Of a DNA stretch of 44,337 bases, positions 1 to 7,209 are shown piece after piece. The DNA lies in the NCBI GenBank assembly GCA_965216025.1, contig CBDCEX010000005.1, positions 1 to 44,337 on the forward strand, in the 5' to 3' direction. This DNA comes from JADFQT01 sp965216025 (GTDB lineage: Bacteria > Chloroflexota > Dehalococcoidia > Lucifugimonadales > UBA3495). Position 1 is the stretch's first letter. Each line of letters starts with the position of its first letter. The translations under genes and the position numbers were made by a program. The notes under the pieces are model-generated. The model searched no databases, was not told the DNA's origin, and saw only the letters and a program-made list of their open reading frames with translations.

Positions 1-308
1 CCCAGCCATCCCACGATCACTCGCATGGCTGGGTCTTGGGAAAGGCGCACTGCGTCATTGGTGTCGTCGTAGCCGGCCAAGCGGCTGTAGATCGACTGCC
101 TTAGCAGCGGAACCAGGTGGTGAAGGATATTGCGTCCGGTACGGCTTTCCTGGAGGTAGTCCTCAGCGATTTCGGTAAGGCCCAAGGCATCATCAAACTC
201 TCGAAAGGCAAGAAGACCAGCGTCGGAGGTGATGGTTGAGCCGTGAAATTCCATGCGGACTTTGGGGTTGAATTGGAGCCGGAGAGGGGCTTTCTCGCCG
301 TCACCCAT
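1..308 (-). CDS. IS1380-family transposase, N-terminal part
   Basis: The frame starts at an ATG at 308 (MGDGEKAPLRLQFNPKVRME...) and is open to the window edge, about 102 codons. It is nearly identical to the N-terminal third of the transposase starting at 36139. The segment NPKVRMEFHG followed by TSDAGLLAFREFD is the usual IS1380 N-terminus, and DDTNDAVRLSQDPAMRVIVG is the helical part before the DDE core. The catalytic residues lie outside the window, so integrity cannot be judged. It faces away from the rest of the window. Confidence 0.85.
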   Translation of the reverse strand, partial: MGDGEKAPLRLQFNPKVRMEFHGSTITSDAGLLAFREFDDALGLTEIAEDYLQESRTGRNILHHLVPLLRQSIYSRLAGYDDTNDAVRLSQDPAMRVIVGWL

Positions 309-467
309 CAGGTGCCTCCATGATGCCTACGGCATATTACTGCAAAGCGGACATATCATGGAGTTATTATAGCTGGGAACACGCAAAAAGGGCCCATAAT
401 TAGACAATGGTTGAAAGACCATCGACGAATTACTGAGAAAGCTTTTTAGCCATATGGGAAATGTGGT
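1..467 (-). mobile_element. IS1380-family element, copy 1 (5' part only)
   Basis: This is the left portion of an insertion sequence on the minus strand that runs out of the window at base 1. Its end, near 449-467, reads on the minus strand ACCACATTTCCCATATGGC. The same end and 150-base leader occur at 35982-36138 in front of a second, longer copy of the same transposase, which fixes the boundary. The other end is outside the window, so the target duplication cannot be checked. The terminal base next to the host DNA differs between the copies (A here, C at 35982). Confidence 0.85.
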
Positions 468-604
468 CTTATTGCTTCCCTACGCCACGCCTCCTCAATG
501 CCGTATTCAGCGTCATTTCTTCGGCGGCGCAACCTATCCAATTTTCCGGGCAGTTCGCGGGTCAAGAATTCGATGTCAGTTGCCTCGATCTTTCGGCGCT
601 TAAG

Positions 605-2225
605 CCCGAATCCACCGATGGACGGCGTGTGGGAGGCCTGCGAAGAAACAAAAGGGTGCGCCTCTGAATCTGGGATAATGGTTTTGAAACAGAAAACCGG
701 TCCCAGAAAAGGAGCACCCAACAGATGCTACCACGCAACCACCTCGACCGCATCCAAATTGCCTTCGACGACCACCGCCTGGTGGCCAATGCCGGGCTGA
801 TTCTTCCGTCCACCTTGGCCTTGCACCTGGGTCTGCCCCAACTGGTTGACCGGCACCTAGACCTGGGCCATGCAACAGGCAGAGCCAACACCGGCGACAA
901 GATGATGACGCTGGTGGCCTCCGCGTTGGCCGGTGGCGACTGCATCGACGACGCCGATGCGTTGCGCGCCGGTGGGACGGTCTGCGTTCTCGGCAGCGCA
1001 GTCAAGGCCCATCCACCCTGGGCACCTTCCTGCGCAGCTTTCGCTGGGGCCAGGTCCGCCAACTGGACCGGGTGAGCCGCGAGTTGCTGGCGCGGGCCTG
1101 GCAGGCCGGCGCCGGACCCGGCGACGCGCCATTTACCATCGACCTGGATTCGACGATCTGCGAGACCTACGGACTGGCCAAGGAGGGCGCCCGCCATCAC
1201 GGCTACACCGGTGCATGAGGCTATCACCCGCTGCTGGCCGTCGCCGCCGGCACCGGCGACGTGCTGATGGCCCGGCTGCGCGAGGGCCGGACCATCACCG
1301 CCCGAGGCGCCGCCCATTTCCTGCGTGAGACGGTGGGGCGGGTTCGCTGCGGTGGGGCCAGGGGACAACTCACGGTGCGGGCCGACAGCGGCTTCTACAC
1401 CCATAGCGTGGCCGCCGTCTGCCGCAAGCTGGACGTGCGCTTCTCCATCACCATCCGCCAGCACAAAAGCCTGCACAATCTCATCGAGGCGATACCCGAA
1501 GATGCCTGGACGCCGATTCCTTACTGGATGGACGGCGCCGCCGATGTGGCCGAAACCACCTACACCCCCTTCCAGAGTGAGCCGGACGCCGCGCCGGTGC
1601 GGCGTCCGGCGGGTGAAGCCGGCGCCCCGTTCCCAACTGGCTCTCTTCGCCACCTACAGCTATCACGGCTTCATCACCGACCGGGACGGGGAGACCCTGG
1701 AACTGGAGGCCGACCACCGCCGCCAACGGCGCTTGGCTGGCGGTACAGGTGATGGCCCACAACCTGGCCCGCTGGACAGCCCGCATCGGCCTGGGTGAGC
1801 AGATCGTGACCACCAAGACCCTCCGGCGGCGGTTCTTCGCCCTGGCCGGACGGCTCACCCGCTCGGCACGCCGGATCACCCTGCATCTTCCCAGGGGTTG
1901 GCCGTGGGAGGAGAAGTTCAGTCGCGCCCTGGCCCGACTGCGAGCCATTCCACTCCCAGCCTGACGGCGCCCGTCCGCCACTGACCCGCCAGCCAACCCA
2001 ACGTCCCCGCAAACTCGCGCCAGCCCAGTCCGCGAGCGCCTCTTGCCGTGTCCTATCCCGCCATCTCGCTCGCCACAGTCACTGTAAGCCGCCATCGGCG
2101 CCCCCCAAAGCGCCTGCAGACCGCCGCCAACCTCCCGTCTACCCGAATTCGAGCCCGGATCATCGCGCCTGTAACTCCCTCACCCCCCTTCCGCTGTCCT
2201 CACGCCGTCCGTCGGTGGATTCGGG
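605..2225 (+). mobile_element. Second, different IS1380-type element (decayed)
   Basis: The ends are 25-base inverted repeats, 605-629 and 2201-2225, beginning CCCGAATCCACCGA and differing at one position. The flanks are TTAAG (600-604) and TTTAG (2226-2230). This fits a 5-base target duplication with one later substitution; IS1380 elements usually duplicate 4-5 bases. The 1621-base interior carries a single decayed transposase on the plus strand. The sequence is unrelated at base level to the IS1380 copies at 1 and 35982. Confidence 0.85.
725..1964 (+). pseudogene. IS1380-family transposase pseudogene
   Basis: Starting at ATG 725 the product reads MLPRNHLDRIQIAFDDHRLV, the N-terminus of a common IS1380 transposase group. 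Homology continues across frames. A frameshift falls near 1005 (after VLGSAVKA). A stop codon, TGA at 1216-1218, interrupts KEGARHHGYTG. The longest clean stretch is 1219-1600 and holds the central catalytic segment GARGQLTVRADSGFYTHS. A second frameshift lies near 1600, and around 1725 a block between ELEADHRR and GAWLAVQVMAHNLARW is missing, which would include the third catalytic region. The C-terminus ends at 1964. It is dead. Codon use is more GC-rich than in its neighbours. Confidence 0.85.
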
Positions 2226-2403
2226 TTTAGGGTATCCTGAGTCGAGCCTTCAATTCCGTGGTATTGAAGGTAAGCCGCAAGCAGAGATTTTAAGCTCTTA
2301 TACTCTCCTGAAGCTGAGCCAGCTTTGGGTCCGAAAATAGGCTCTTGTACTTGCATCCCATATTTTGCCAGCCGAGACGCCCAAGTTAGCTATGAAAAGG
2401 CGG

Positions 2404-2492
2404 CGGAGGGACAGGGATTCGAACCCTGGATCCCGATTTCTCAGGATAAGCGCTTAGCAGGCGCCCGCACTAGACCACTATGCGATCCCTCC
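2404..2492 (-). tRNA. tRNA-Ser(GCU)
   Basis: The minus strand folds as a class II tRNA of 89 bases. The acceptor stem pairs GGAGGGA with TCCCTCC. The anticodon stem GGCGC/GCGCT holds the loop CTGCTAA with anticodon GCT. A long variable arm follows (TTATCCTGAGAAATCGGGA). The T arm is CAGGG-TTCGAAT-CCCTG. The discriminator base is G and CCA is not encoded (CCG follows). It reads serine codons AGC and AGU. A promoter sits directly upstream at 2506-2534. Confidence 0.93.
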
Positions 2493-2505
2493 GGCACTAG
2501 TCTTC

Positions 2506-2534
2506 AATATATCAGATTGGCAACACCGCTACAA
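2506..2534 (-). promoter_or_regulatory. Promoter of tRNA-Ser
   Basis: On the minus strand TTGTAG (2529-2534), a 17-base spacer and TATATT (2506-2511) form a sigma-70-type promoter. The expected start is about 6-8 bases before the mature tRNA 5' end. Confidence 0.6.
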
Positions 2535-2643
2535 TAAGTATACCTGTACCCTCCAACGGCGTAGTTCGGACTCCGGGTACGCTTCTGAGCAGGACGCTGA
2601 GCAGGCCCCGGAATGAGCAGAGTAAATGGCCAGCGCGTAGGGC

Positions 2644-2846
2644 TAGAAGTCTGGCCGGAAACCTCGATTCCCCCTAGGCCAGCGTTTTCTTAACGTCGAT
2701 TATCGATGGCATAGTGGGTGTTGCAACGTATTACATGCACCACCATGCCATATAAGTCTTGAATACGTCTGACTTCTAGTATTCGCGTAGTCGCATTCGG
2801 CCAAACCGCGGCATGGCAATCAGGCTTTCCGGCCAGATCCTGTCTA
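2644..2846 (-). mobile_element. MITE-like element, copy A (no coding capacity)
   Basis: It begins TAGAAGTCTGGCCGGAAA at 2644 and ends in a degraded inverted copy (TTTCCGGCCAGA at 2826-2837, edge near 2846). Bases 2644-2771 are identical over 128 bases to the reverse complement of 22749-22876, the intact copy inside the DinB-fold gene. The core 2707-2752 can form an imperfect hairpin (TGGCATAGTGGGTG pairing with CACCACCATGCCA). It encodes nothing. TA at the outer edge suggests mobilisation by an IS630/Tc1-type transposase; that link is inference. Confidence 0.8.
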
Positions 2847-2963
2847 ATCTAGGAGCAGATCAGCCTTATGGCCGTTGGGGTTCCCGTCATATTTAGCGTT
2901 GGTTTCTCGAAACCCTATTATTGCTTTACTTAAAACGCCAAGCAACCATAATTTCGCTTAGTA
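2847..2963. other. Rest of the gene-free stretch between tRNA-Ser and the Lrp-type gene
   Basis: The stretch 2493-3034 holds no protein gene. It contains the tRNA promoter, about 110 bases of AT/GC-mixed sequence with nothing recognised, MITE copy A, and then this segment, in which nothing is recognised until the promoter at 2964. Confidence 0.6.
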
Positions 2964-2992
2964 TTGACAGGCATCGTAGATTGTCCTATCAT
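2964..2992 (+). promoter_or_regulatory. Promoter of the Lrp/AsnC-type gene
   Basis: TTGACA at 2964-2969, a 17-base spacer and TATCAT at 2987-2992 make a near-consensus promoter. Transcription would start near 3000, which rules out the more upstream start codon at 2921 for the regulator and supports ATG 3035. A 16-base word here (TCATACCGAGCTGGAA, 2989-3004) is shared with the dispersed repeat at 28421. Confidence 0.7.
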
Positions 2993-3034
2993 ACCGAGCT
3001 GGAAAAGTTACAATATTGTCGGAGCGTTGCAGTA

Positions 3035-3475
3035 ATGGATGAGTTGGACCGTAAAATCATTGCCCTGTTACAGATCGATGGCCGGGCGTCAAATGCGAAA
3101 ATCGCCCGAGAAGTAGGAGTCAGTGAGGGTACGGTGCGGCGCCGGCTGCGCAGGCTGGTTCAAGAAGACGTGATCAAGGTGATTGCCGTGCCCAATTTGG
3201 AAAAGTTGGGGTACGGCACCACCGCCTTAATCGGGCTGCAAACCGGACCAGGGCGTTCCGATGCCGTGGGCGATGCCATTGCCCAGATGGAGGAATCACA
3301 TTATGTGGCGGTGACTACCGGAGCCTACGACGTATTTGTTTGGGCGGGGTTGGAATCTGCCGAAAGCTTGGGGGATTTCCTACGAACCAAGATTGGTAAA
3401 ATTGAAGGAGTGCAGCGAACGGAAACCTTCGTCAACCTTTCCATCAAGAAGCGGACCTACGGCTTGGTGCTATAA
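3035..3475 (+). CDS. Lrp/AsnC-family transcriptional regulator
   Basis: The protein has 146 residues, the usual size. Residues 1-60 form the winged helix-turn-helix: MDELDRKIIALLQIDGRASN leads into a recognition helix VSEGTVRRRLRRLVQEDVIK. Residues 70-146 form the RAM-type ligand-binding domain, including the central SHYVAVTTGAYDVFVWAG, which in this family forms the oligomer interface and effector pocket. The longer frame from 2921 is not used: the ATG at 3035 has GGAG ten bases upstream and the promoter at 2964 would place the earlier start outside the transcript. The ligand is unknown. The neighbouring enoyl-CoA hydratase-like gene 190 bases downstream is a plausible but unproven target. 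Confidence 0.88.
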   Translation: MDELDRKIIALLQIDGRASNAKIAREVGVSEGTVRRRLRRLVQEDVIKVIAVPNLEKLGYGTTALIGLQTGPGRSDAVGDAIAQMEESHYVAVTTGAYDVFVWAGLESAESLGDFLRTKIGKIEGVQRTETFVNLSIKKRTYGLVL

Positions 3476-3591
3476 CCCGTGCGGTCCTTCCCCCGAGCGG
3501 AAGGATTAATCGACTCCTGCCAGGCTCTAAGTGTAACGGCCAATGCAGTCGCATCTCACGCAAGAATAGGTAGCTGACCCAATTGTGCGCC

Positions 3592-3632
3592 CAGCCCGTT
3601 CGTGGTGAGCCTGTAGAACCATGAGCGGGCTG
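3592..3632. repeat. Dispersed palindrome (GTGAGCCTGTCGAACCATGA type)
   Basis: A 15-base imperfect stem (CAGCCCGTTCGTGGT with ACCATGAGCGGGCTG) encloses the loop GAGCCTGTAGA. The same core appears at 6588-6632. It lies in the gap between the regulator and the hydratase-like gene. Confidence 0.7.
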
Positions 3633-3662
3633 ATTTACGTTTGGAACCGTTGAGAGTAGGGT

Positions 3663-4463
3663 ATGAGTGCCTACAGCGACTACCAGCATATTTTGGTGGA
3701 GAAGCGCGACGGCATAGCCGTGTTGACCTTGAACCGGCCCGAGGTGCTGAACGCCGCCAACTTCCGGATGCACAATGAGTTGGGCCGCATTTGGCTGGAC
3801 CTGGCGGCCGACCCGGAGGTACGGGTCGCGATCATCACCGGGTCCGGAAGCGCCTTCTCCGCCGGCGGCGATTTCGAAATGATCGAGCAGGCCATGGGCA
3901 ATCCGGAGGTGGTCGCAAGCAACACCCAGGAAGCCAGCGACATTGTCTACAATCTGCTTAACCTGGACAAGCCGGTGATATCCGCCATCAACGGCGTGGC
4001 GGTGGGCGCTGGGCTGGCCGTGGCCTTGCTGGCGGACATTTCCATAGCCGCGGAAAACGCCCGGATCACCGACGGTCACATTCGCCTGGGCGTCGCTGCC
4101 GGAGATCACGCCGCCATCATCTGGCCACTGCTCTGCGGCATGGCCAAAGCCAAGTATTACCTGCTAACCTGCGATTTTTTGGACGGCAAAGAGGCGGAAC
4201 GTATCGGCCTGGTCAGCCTGGCGGTCCCGGCCGAAGAGCTGATGCCCAAAGCGATGGAGGTAGCGGAGAAACTGGCCAGCGGGCCTCAACCGGCTATTCG
4301 GTGGACCAAGCGTGCGCTGAACCAGTGGCTGCGCCAGGCCGGGCACACCGCTTTTGACTACTCCCTGCTGGCGGAAGCCTTGGGCTTCTTCGGCGAGGAT
4401 GTTCGGGAAGGCTTGCAGGCGGTCAAAGAGAAACGGCCGCCAAATTTCCCCTCGGCCCGTTAA
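3663..4463 (+). CDS. Enoyl-CoA hydratase/isomerase family protein
   Basis: This 266-residue protein has the crotonase fold throughout. GSAFSAGGDFEMI (about 61-73) and NGVAVGAGLAVALLADISIA (about 108-128) are the two oxyanion-hole segments that bind the CoA thioester. DGHIRLGVAAGDHAAIIWPL (about 139-158) is the stretch where classical hydratases carry catalytic glutamates. Here an aspartate in AGDH is present instead of the usual glutamate, so the reaction may be a hydration, isomerisation or hydrolysis of an unusual acyl-CoA rather than standard beta-oxidation. EAERIGLVSLAVPAEEL and a C-terminal helical region complete the family length. It is a cytosolic enzyme, probably transcribed alone or with the EthD-like gene 119 bases downstream. 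Confidence 0.88.
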   Translation: MSAYSDYQHILVEKRDGIAVLTLNRPEVLNAANFRMHNELGRIWLDLAADPEVRVAIITGSGSAFSAGGDFEMIEQAMGNPEVVASNTQEASDIVYNLLNLDKPVISAINGVAVGAGLAVALLADISIAAENARITDGHIRLGVAAGDHAAIIWPLLCGMAKAKYYLLTCDFLDGKEAERIGLVSLAVPAEELMPKAMEVAEKLASGPQPAIRWTKRALNQWLRQAGHTAFDYSLLAEALGFFGEDVREGLQAVKEKRPPNFPSAR

Positions 4464-4582
4464 AAACCAGCATCGCCTCGGCTATCGAAGGAAACCTTCC
4501 AGCTATAAGATTCGCAAACCTGCTACACTAGGTGCCAACCATAGGTTGGAGAGGTGGCAGGCTCACAGCAGTAGGAGGGGTT

Positions 4583-5242
4583 ATGGCTGACAAAAAGGGA
4601 ACCGGCCTGATGATGGTCTGGATGGACGTACCCGCCGATAAAGAGGAAGAGTTCAACCACTGGTACAACGAAGAGCACCTTCCGGAGTTGCTGGCTCTCC
4701 CCGGGGTGCTCAACGCCGCCCGTTATGAGGCGGTGCGCAGCGGGCCCAAGCATCTGGCTTGTTACGAACTGGAAAGCCCGGCCGTGGTACAGACTGAGGC
4801 CTTCACCAGCCGCCAGCCTACCGAATGGGCGCAACGGATCGGCCCCCGGGTAATCGCCACCAACCTGTTCAACAATGTTTACCAGATGATCTACCCCAAA
4901 GAGTTAAACCCGTCCGTAGCCTCCGCCGACATGGCTCCGGCACTTCAGATCGGCCGCATGGACATCGCTCCAGAAAACGCGGAGGAGTGGAACCAGTGGT
5001 ATAGCGGCGTATACGTGCCCAACTACGAGAAGGTCCCCGGTTGCATCCGAGGGCGGCGCTGGAACGCGGTCCGGGGGGAGCCCAGCTACGCCGTGGTCTA
5101 TGAGTTTGAGCATGAGAAGGTGTCCGAAACACCGGAATGGCTGGCCCAGCGGGATATTTACCCCGACAACCCCAGGATGCGGGATTTGATGACCCACGCT
5201 ACCGGTTCTCCCGGAATCTGGAAGAAGACCTTCCAGCTTTAG
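4583..5242 (+). CDS. EthD/dimeric alpha-beta barrel-like protein with two repeats
   Basis: This 219-residue protein is made of two related halves of about 105 residues. The first has MVWMDVPADKEEEFNHWYNE followed by EHLPELLALPGVLNAARYEA. The second has GRMDIAPENAEEWNQWYSGV followed by VPNYEKVPGCIRGRRWNAVR. This strand-helix-strand pattern with FNxWYNEEH fits the ferredoxin-like dimeric barrel proteins (EthD, DUF4286 and relatives), which are often accessory or small-substrate enzymes in degradation clusters. Fusion of two units would give a barrel within one chain. The start at 4583 is chosen because AGGAGGGG lies three bases upstream. The exact reaction is not known. The gene follows the hydratase-like gene in the same direction. 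Confidence 0.72.
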   Translation: MADKKGTGLMMVWMDVPADKEEEFNHWYNEEHLPELLALPGVLNAARYEAVRSGPKHLACYELESPAVVQTEAFTSRQPTEWAQRIGPRVIATNLFNNVYQMIYPKELNPSVASADMAPALQIGRMDIAPENAEEWNQWYSGVYVPNYEKVPGCIRGRRWNAVRGEPSYAVVYEFEHEKVSETPEWLAQRDIYPDNPRMRDLMTHATGSPGIWKKTFQL

Positions 5243-5316
5243 GTCCGGCCAGATTGGATAGACTAATTGAGCCTGGGATCAAGAACTAAACCGGACGGAG
5301 GCGGCGTCCTTTGGAA

Positions 5317-5363
5317 AAATCCCCCTATATCCCCCTTTTTAAAAGGGGGACTGAGGGGGATTT
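5317..5363. repeat. C-rich/G-rich palindrome, possible terminator
   Basis: AAATCCCCC-TATAT-CCCCCTTTTT pairs with AAAAGGGGG-ACTGA-GGGGGATTT to give a two-part stem of about 20 pairs. It lies 75 bases after the EthD-like gene. It resembles dispersed palindromes elsewhere in the window and could also terminate transcription. Confidence 0.6.
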
Positions 5364-5451
5364 GGATCTTACATGTTAGAACTTTTATCGGGGACCAGTA
5401 ATTGACGGGGAGCCAGGGCCGGCTTCCTCGCCGAGGGATTAAAGAAGATCT

Positions 5452-6468
5452 TTGTTTGAACCGCAGCGGCTCGTAGCAAACTCCAGCCAGGCTCACCAGC
5501 ACGGTGACCGGGAACTGTATGGCCACGCCAGCCGTTCCGCCAGCCGGCGGTCTTTGGTCATCGCCCTGGCGTTGACCCTGGGGTACATGATTGTCGAGGT
5601 CATCGGAGGGTTGGTTTCCGGCAGCCTGGCGTTGCTGGCCGACGCGGGACACATGGTCACCGACGGCGGGGCCCTGACCCTGGCGCTGCTGGCGATCTGG
5701 GTAGCAGATCGCCCTGCGTCCATCAAGCGCACCTTCGGTTTTCAGCGCGTCGAGGTTTTGGCGGCGTTGCTCAACGCGCTGGGACTTTGGCTGATAGTGA
5801 CCTGGATTCTGATCGAAGCCTACCGGCGTTTCATGGACCCACCGGAGGTCCAGGCTCCGGTGGTTTTGGCGGTGGGAGCCGGAGGACTGGTCATAAATCT
5901 GCTGATCGCGTTGGTCCTGAGACGGTCCGCCGAAAAAAGCCTGAACATCCAAGGCGCCCTGGTTCACGTCATGGGAGATCTTTTAGGCTCGGTGGCGGTG
6001 GTGGCCGGAGGAGTGCTAATTCTGGCCTTCGGCTGGTTCGTGGTGGACCCTATATTTAGCGTGGTAATCGCACTCTTAATCCTGGCCAGCTCCGGCCGGC
6101 TGCTCTGGAAGGTTTCTCACGTCCTGATGGAGGGAACGCCGGCTCATCTGGACCTGCACGGTTTATGCCGGAGACTGGAGCAGGTGGATGGGGTGACGGG
6201 TGTGCATGATATCCACGCCTGGTCCATAACCACCGGATACGAGGCTTTGAGCGCCCACGTAACCCACGTTGCCCAAGTTTCCGGCGAAGCCAACCGCAAC
6301 CCGCAGCAGATATTACAGCGGCTCCGGGAGATAGCAGCCCAGGAGTTCGGGATTTCTCACGTGACAATCCAGCTGGAGGATTCTCCGGACCAATGCCCGG
6401 AAGACCACCATATCGAACATCCGCCGGAGCTACTTAATAGCGCCGCGGGTAAGCCAGTTGAAGGCTAG
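5452..6468 (+). CDS. Cation diffusion facilitator, CzcD/ZitB-type metal exporter
   Basis: This protein of about 338 residues carries six membrane segments between residues 33 and 215 and a C-terminal cytosolic domain. The metal site residues are visible as DAGHMVTDGGAL in segment 2 and HVMGDLLGSVAVV in segment 5, the paired H-x3-D motifs that bind Zn(II) or related divalent ions in this family. A short His-containing stretch HQHGDRELYGH near residue 15 and a DHHIEH tail are also typical metal-sensing decorations. Transport is proton-coupled export. The start is a TTG at 5452 and is uncertain, since no strong ribosome binding site is seen. The YtkA-like and CtaG-like genes follow in the same direction, suggesting a link to copper/zinc or oxidase metallation. 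Confidence 0.88.
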   Translation: MFEPQRLVANSSQAHQHGDRELYGHASRSASRRSLVIALALTLGYMIVEVIGGLVSGSLALLADAGHMVTDGGALTLALLAIWVADRPASIKRTFGFQRVEVLAALLNALGLWLIVTWILIEAYRRFMDPPEVQAPVVLAVGAGGLVINLLIALVLRRSAEKSLNIQGALVHVMGDLLGSVAVVAGGVLILAFGWFVVDPIFSVVIALLILASSGRLLWKVSHVLMEGTPAHLDLHGLCRRLEQVDGVTGVHDIHAWSITTGYEALSAHVTHVAQVSGEANRNPQQILQRLREIAAQEFGISHVTIQLEDSPDQCPEDHHIEHPPELLNSAAGKPVEG

Positions 6469-6503
6469 AATTTAGCCGCCACATTCGAAGGCCCAAGCGT
6501 TGA

Positions 6504-7199
6504 ATGCCTGTACTGAGAAATCATATAAAAACCCTCGCCCTCCGGGTGGACCGTCCTTCGACAAGCTCAGGACGAACGGGCGATGTTCTTTATTCGTTCG
6601 TGGTGAGCCTGTCGAACCATGAACGAATAAAGCGCCGGCCGAAGAACCGGGTCGCTCTGAGCGTGCTTGGCTTCCTGTCTGTCCTGCTGTCCGTTTTACT
6701 GTGGGAGTTGCCTAGCGCAGCGTTGGCCCAAGAGGACAGCGCCCAGGAATTCCAGGTTCAGGCGGGTGCGTATCGGATTAGCCTAATCGCCGACCCCTCT
6801 CGCCTTTCTATAGGAACGGTGCTCTATACCATAACCGTGGTGAACTGGGAAAATGGGCAGCCGGTATCCGACGCCCGGTTGAGGATAAATTCCAGGAATG
6901 AGGCGGACGGTATCCGGGGCTGGGCCGTTGCGTTGCACCAGCCGTCCAGCCCCGGCACTTATGAAGCGACGGTGCAGCTAGATGGGACCGGCACCTGGCA
7001 CACCAGCCTGGAAGTCTCCAGTTCCCTGGGACAGGTGGAGGTGGATACTCCCCCAGTAACCATTCCTGAGCCCCGGAAAACCAGGTCCGGAAGTCTGGTC
7101 TTCTTCGGGGTATTCCTGGCCATACTGTTGGGTGTGGCCTACCTCATTTGGAGCAGCCGAAAGGCCATCAAAGCCCGCGAAGTGGCCAGTGAGAATTAA
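6504..7199 (+). CDS. YtkA-like secreted/membrane-anchored protein
   Basis: As read from ATG 6504 this gives 231 residues. Residues 52-76 (VALSVLGFLSVLLSVLLWEL then PSAALAQ) look like a signal sequence. Residues 85-170 form an immunoglobulin-like sheet domain of the YtkA type (AYRISLIADPSRLSIGTVLY). Residues about 199-219 are a second membrane segment with a basic cytosolic tail. The first 45 residues are read through a dispersed palindromic repeat (RPSTSSGRTG and VVSLSNHERIK). The true start may therefore be downstream, for example GTG 6662, or the repeat may have invaded the leader. YtkA-like proteins commonly neighbour CtaG and copper-handling genes, as here. A role in cytochrome oxidase assembly is inference from this context. 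Confidence 0.65.
   Translation: MPVLRNHIKTLALRVDRPSTSSGRTGDVLYSFVVSLSNHERIKRRPKNRVALSVLGFLSVLLSVLLWELPSAALAQEDSAQEFQVQAGAYRISLIADPSRLSIGTVLYTITVVNWENGQPVSDARLRINSRNEADGIRGWAVALHQPSSPGTYEATVQLDGTGTWHTSLEVSSSLGQVEVDTPPVTIPEPRKTRSGSLVFFGVFLAILLGVAYLIWSSRKAIKAREVASEN
6552..6632. repeat. Dispersed palindromic repeat pair inside the YtkA leader
   Basis: Two hairpins lie in tandem: CGTCCT-TCGACAAGCTC-AGGACG (6552-6575) and CTTTATTCGTTCGTGGT paired with ACCATGAACGAATAAAG (6588-6632). The second shares its core with 3592-3632. Confidence 0.75.
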
Positions 7200-7209
7200 G
7201 GCCTGGCCG

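Larger units (their letters stand above)
467..2356 (-). pseudogene. Small HEPN-like protein gene, split by one IS1380 and truncated by another
   Basis: Two minus-strand pieces, 2226-2356 and 467-604, join in frame when the element at 605-2225 and one copy of its 5-base flank are removed. The joined product is about 89 residues. It starts MQVQEPIFGPKAGSASGEYK, continues through a helix with SLKSLLAAYLQYHGIEG, and ends with LDRLRRRRNDAEYGIEEAWR before the copy 1 IS1380 cuts it off at 467. The helix ending in R-x-N-D-A-x-Y is reminiscent of HEPN-domain proteins, often partners of nucleotidyltransferases in toxin systems. That family call is inference. The ATG at 2356 lies 48 bases downstream of tRNA-Ser on the same strand. 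No start further upstream is available because of an in-frame stop. Confidence 0.5.

Noticed and set aside
562..1653. Long minus-strand open frame of 363 codons
   Set aside because: It is the antisense of the GC-rich IS1380 transposase pseudogene and crosses its terminal repeat; the translation is low-complexity Pro/Ala/Arg.
1..2356. Composite transposon formed by the two IS1380 elements around the HEPN-like piece
   Set aside because: The two elements differ in ends and transposase, so they cannot mobilise the segment together.
2921..3034. Longer N-terminus for the Lrp-type regulator
   Set aside because: The extension lies in and before the promoter at 2964-2992 and has no family similarity.
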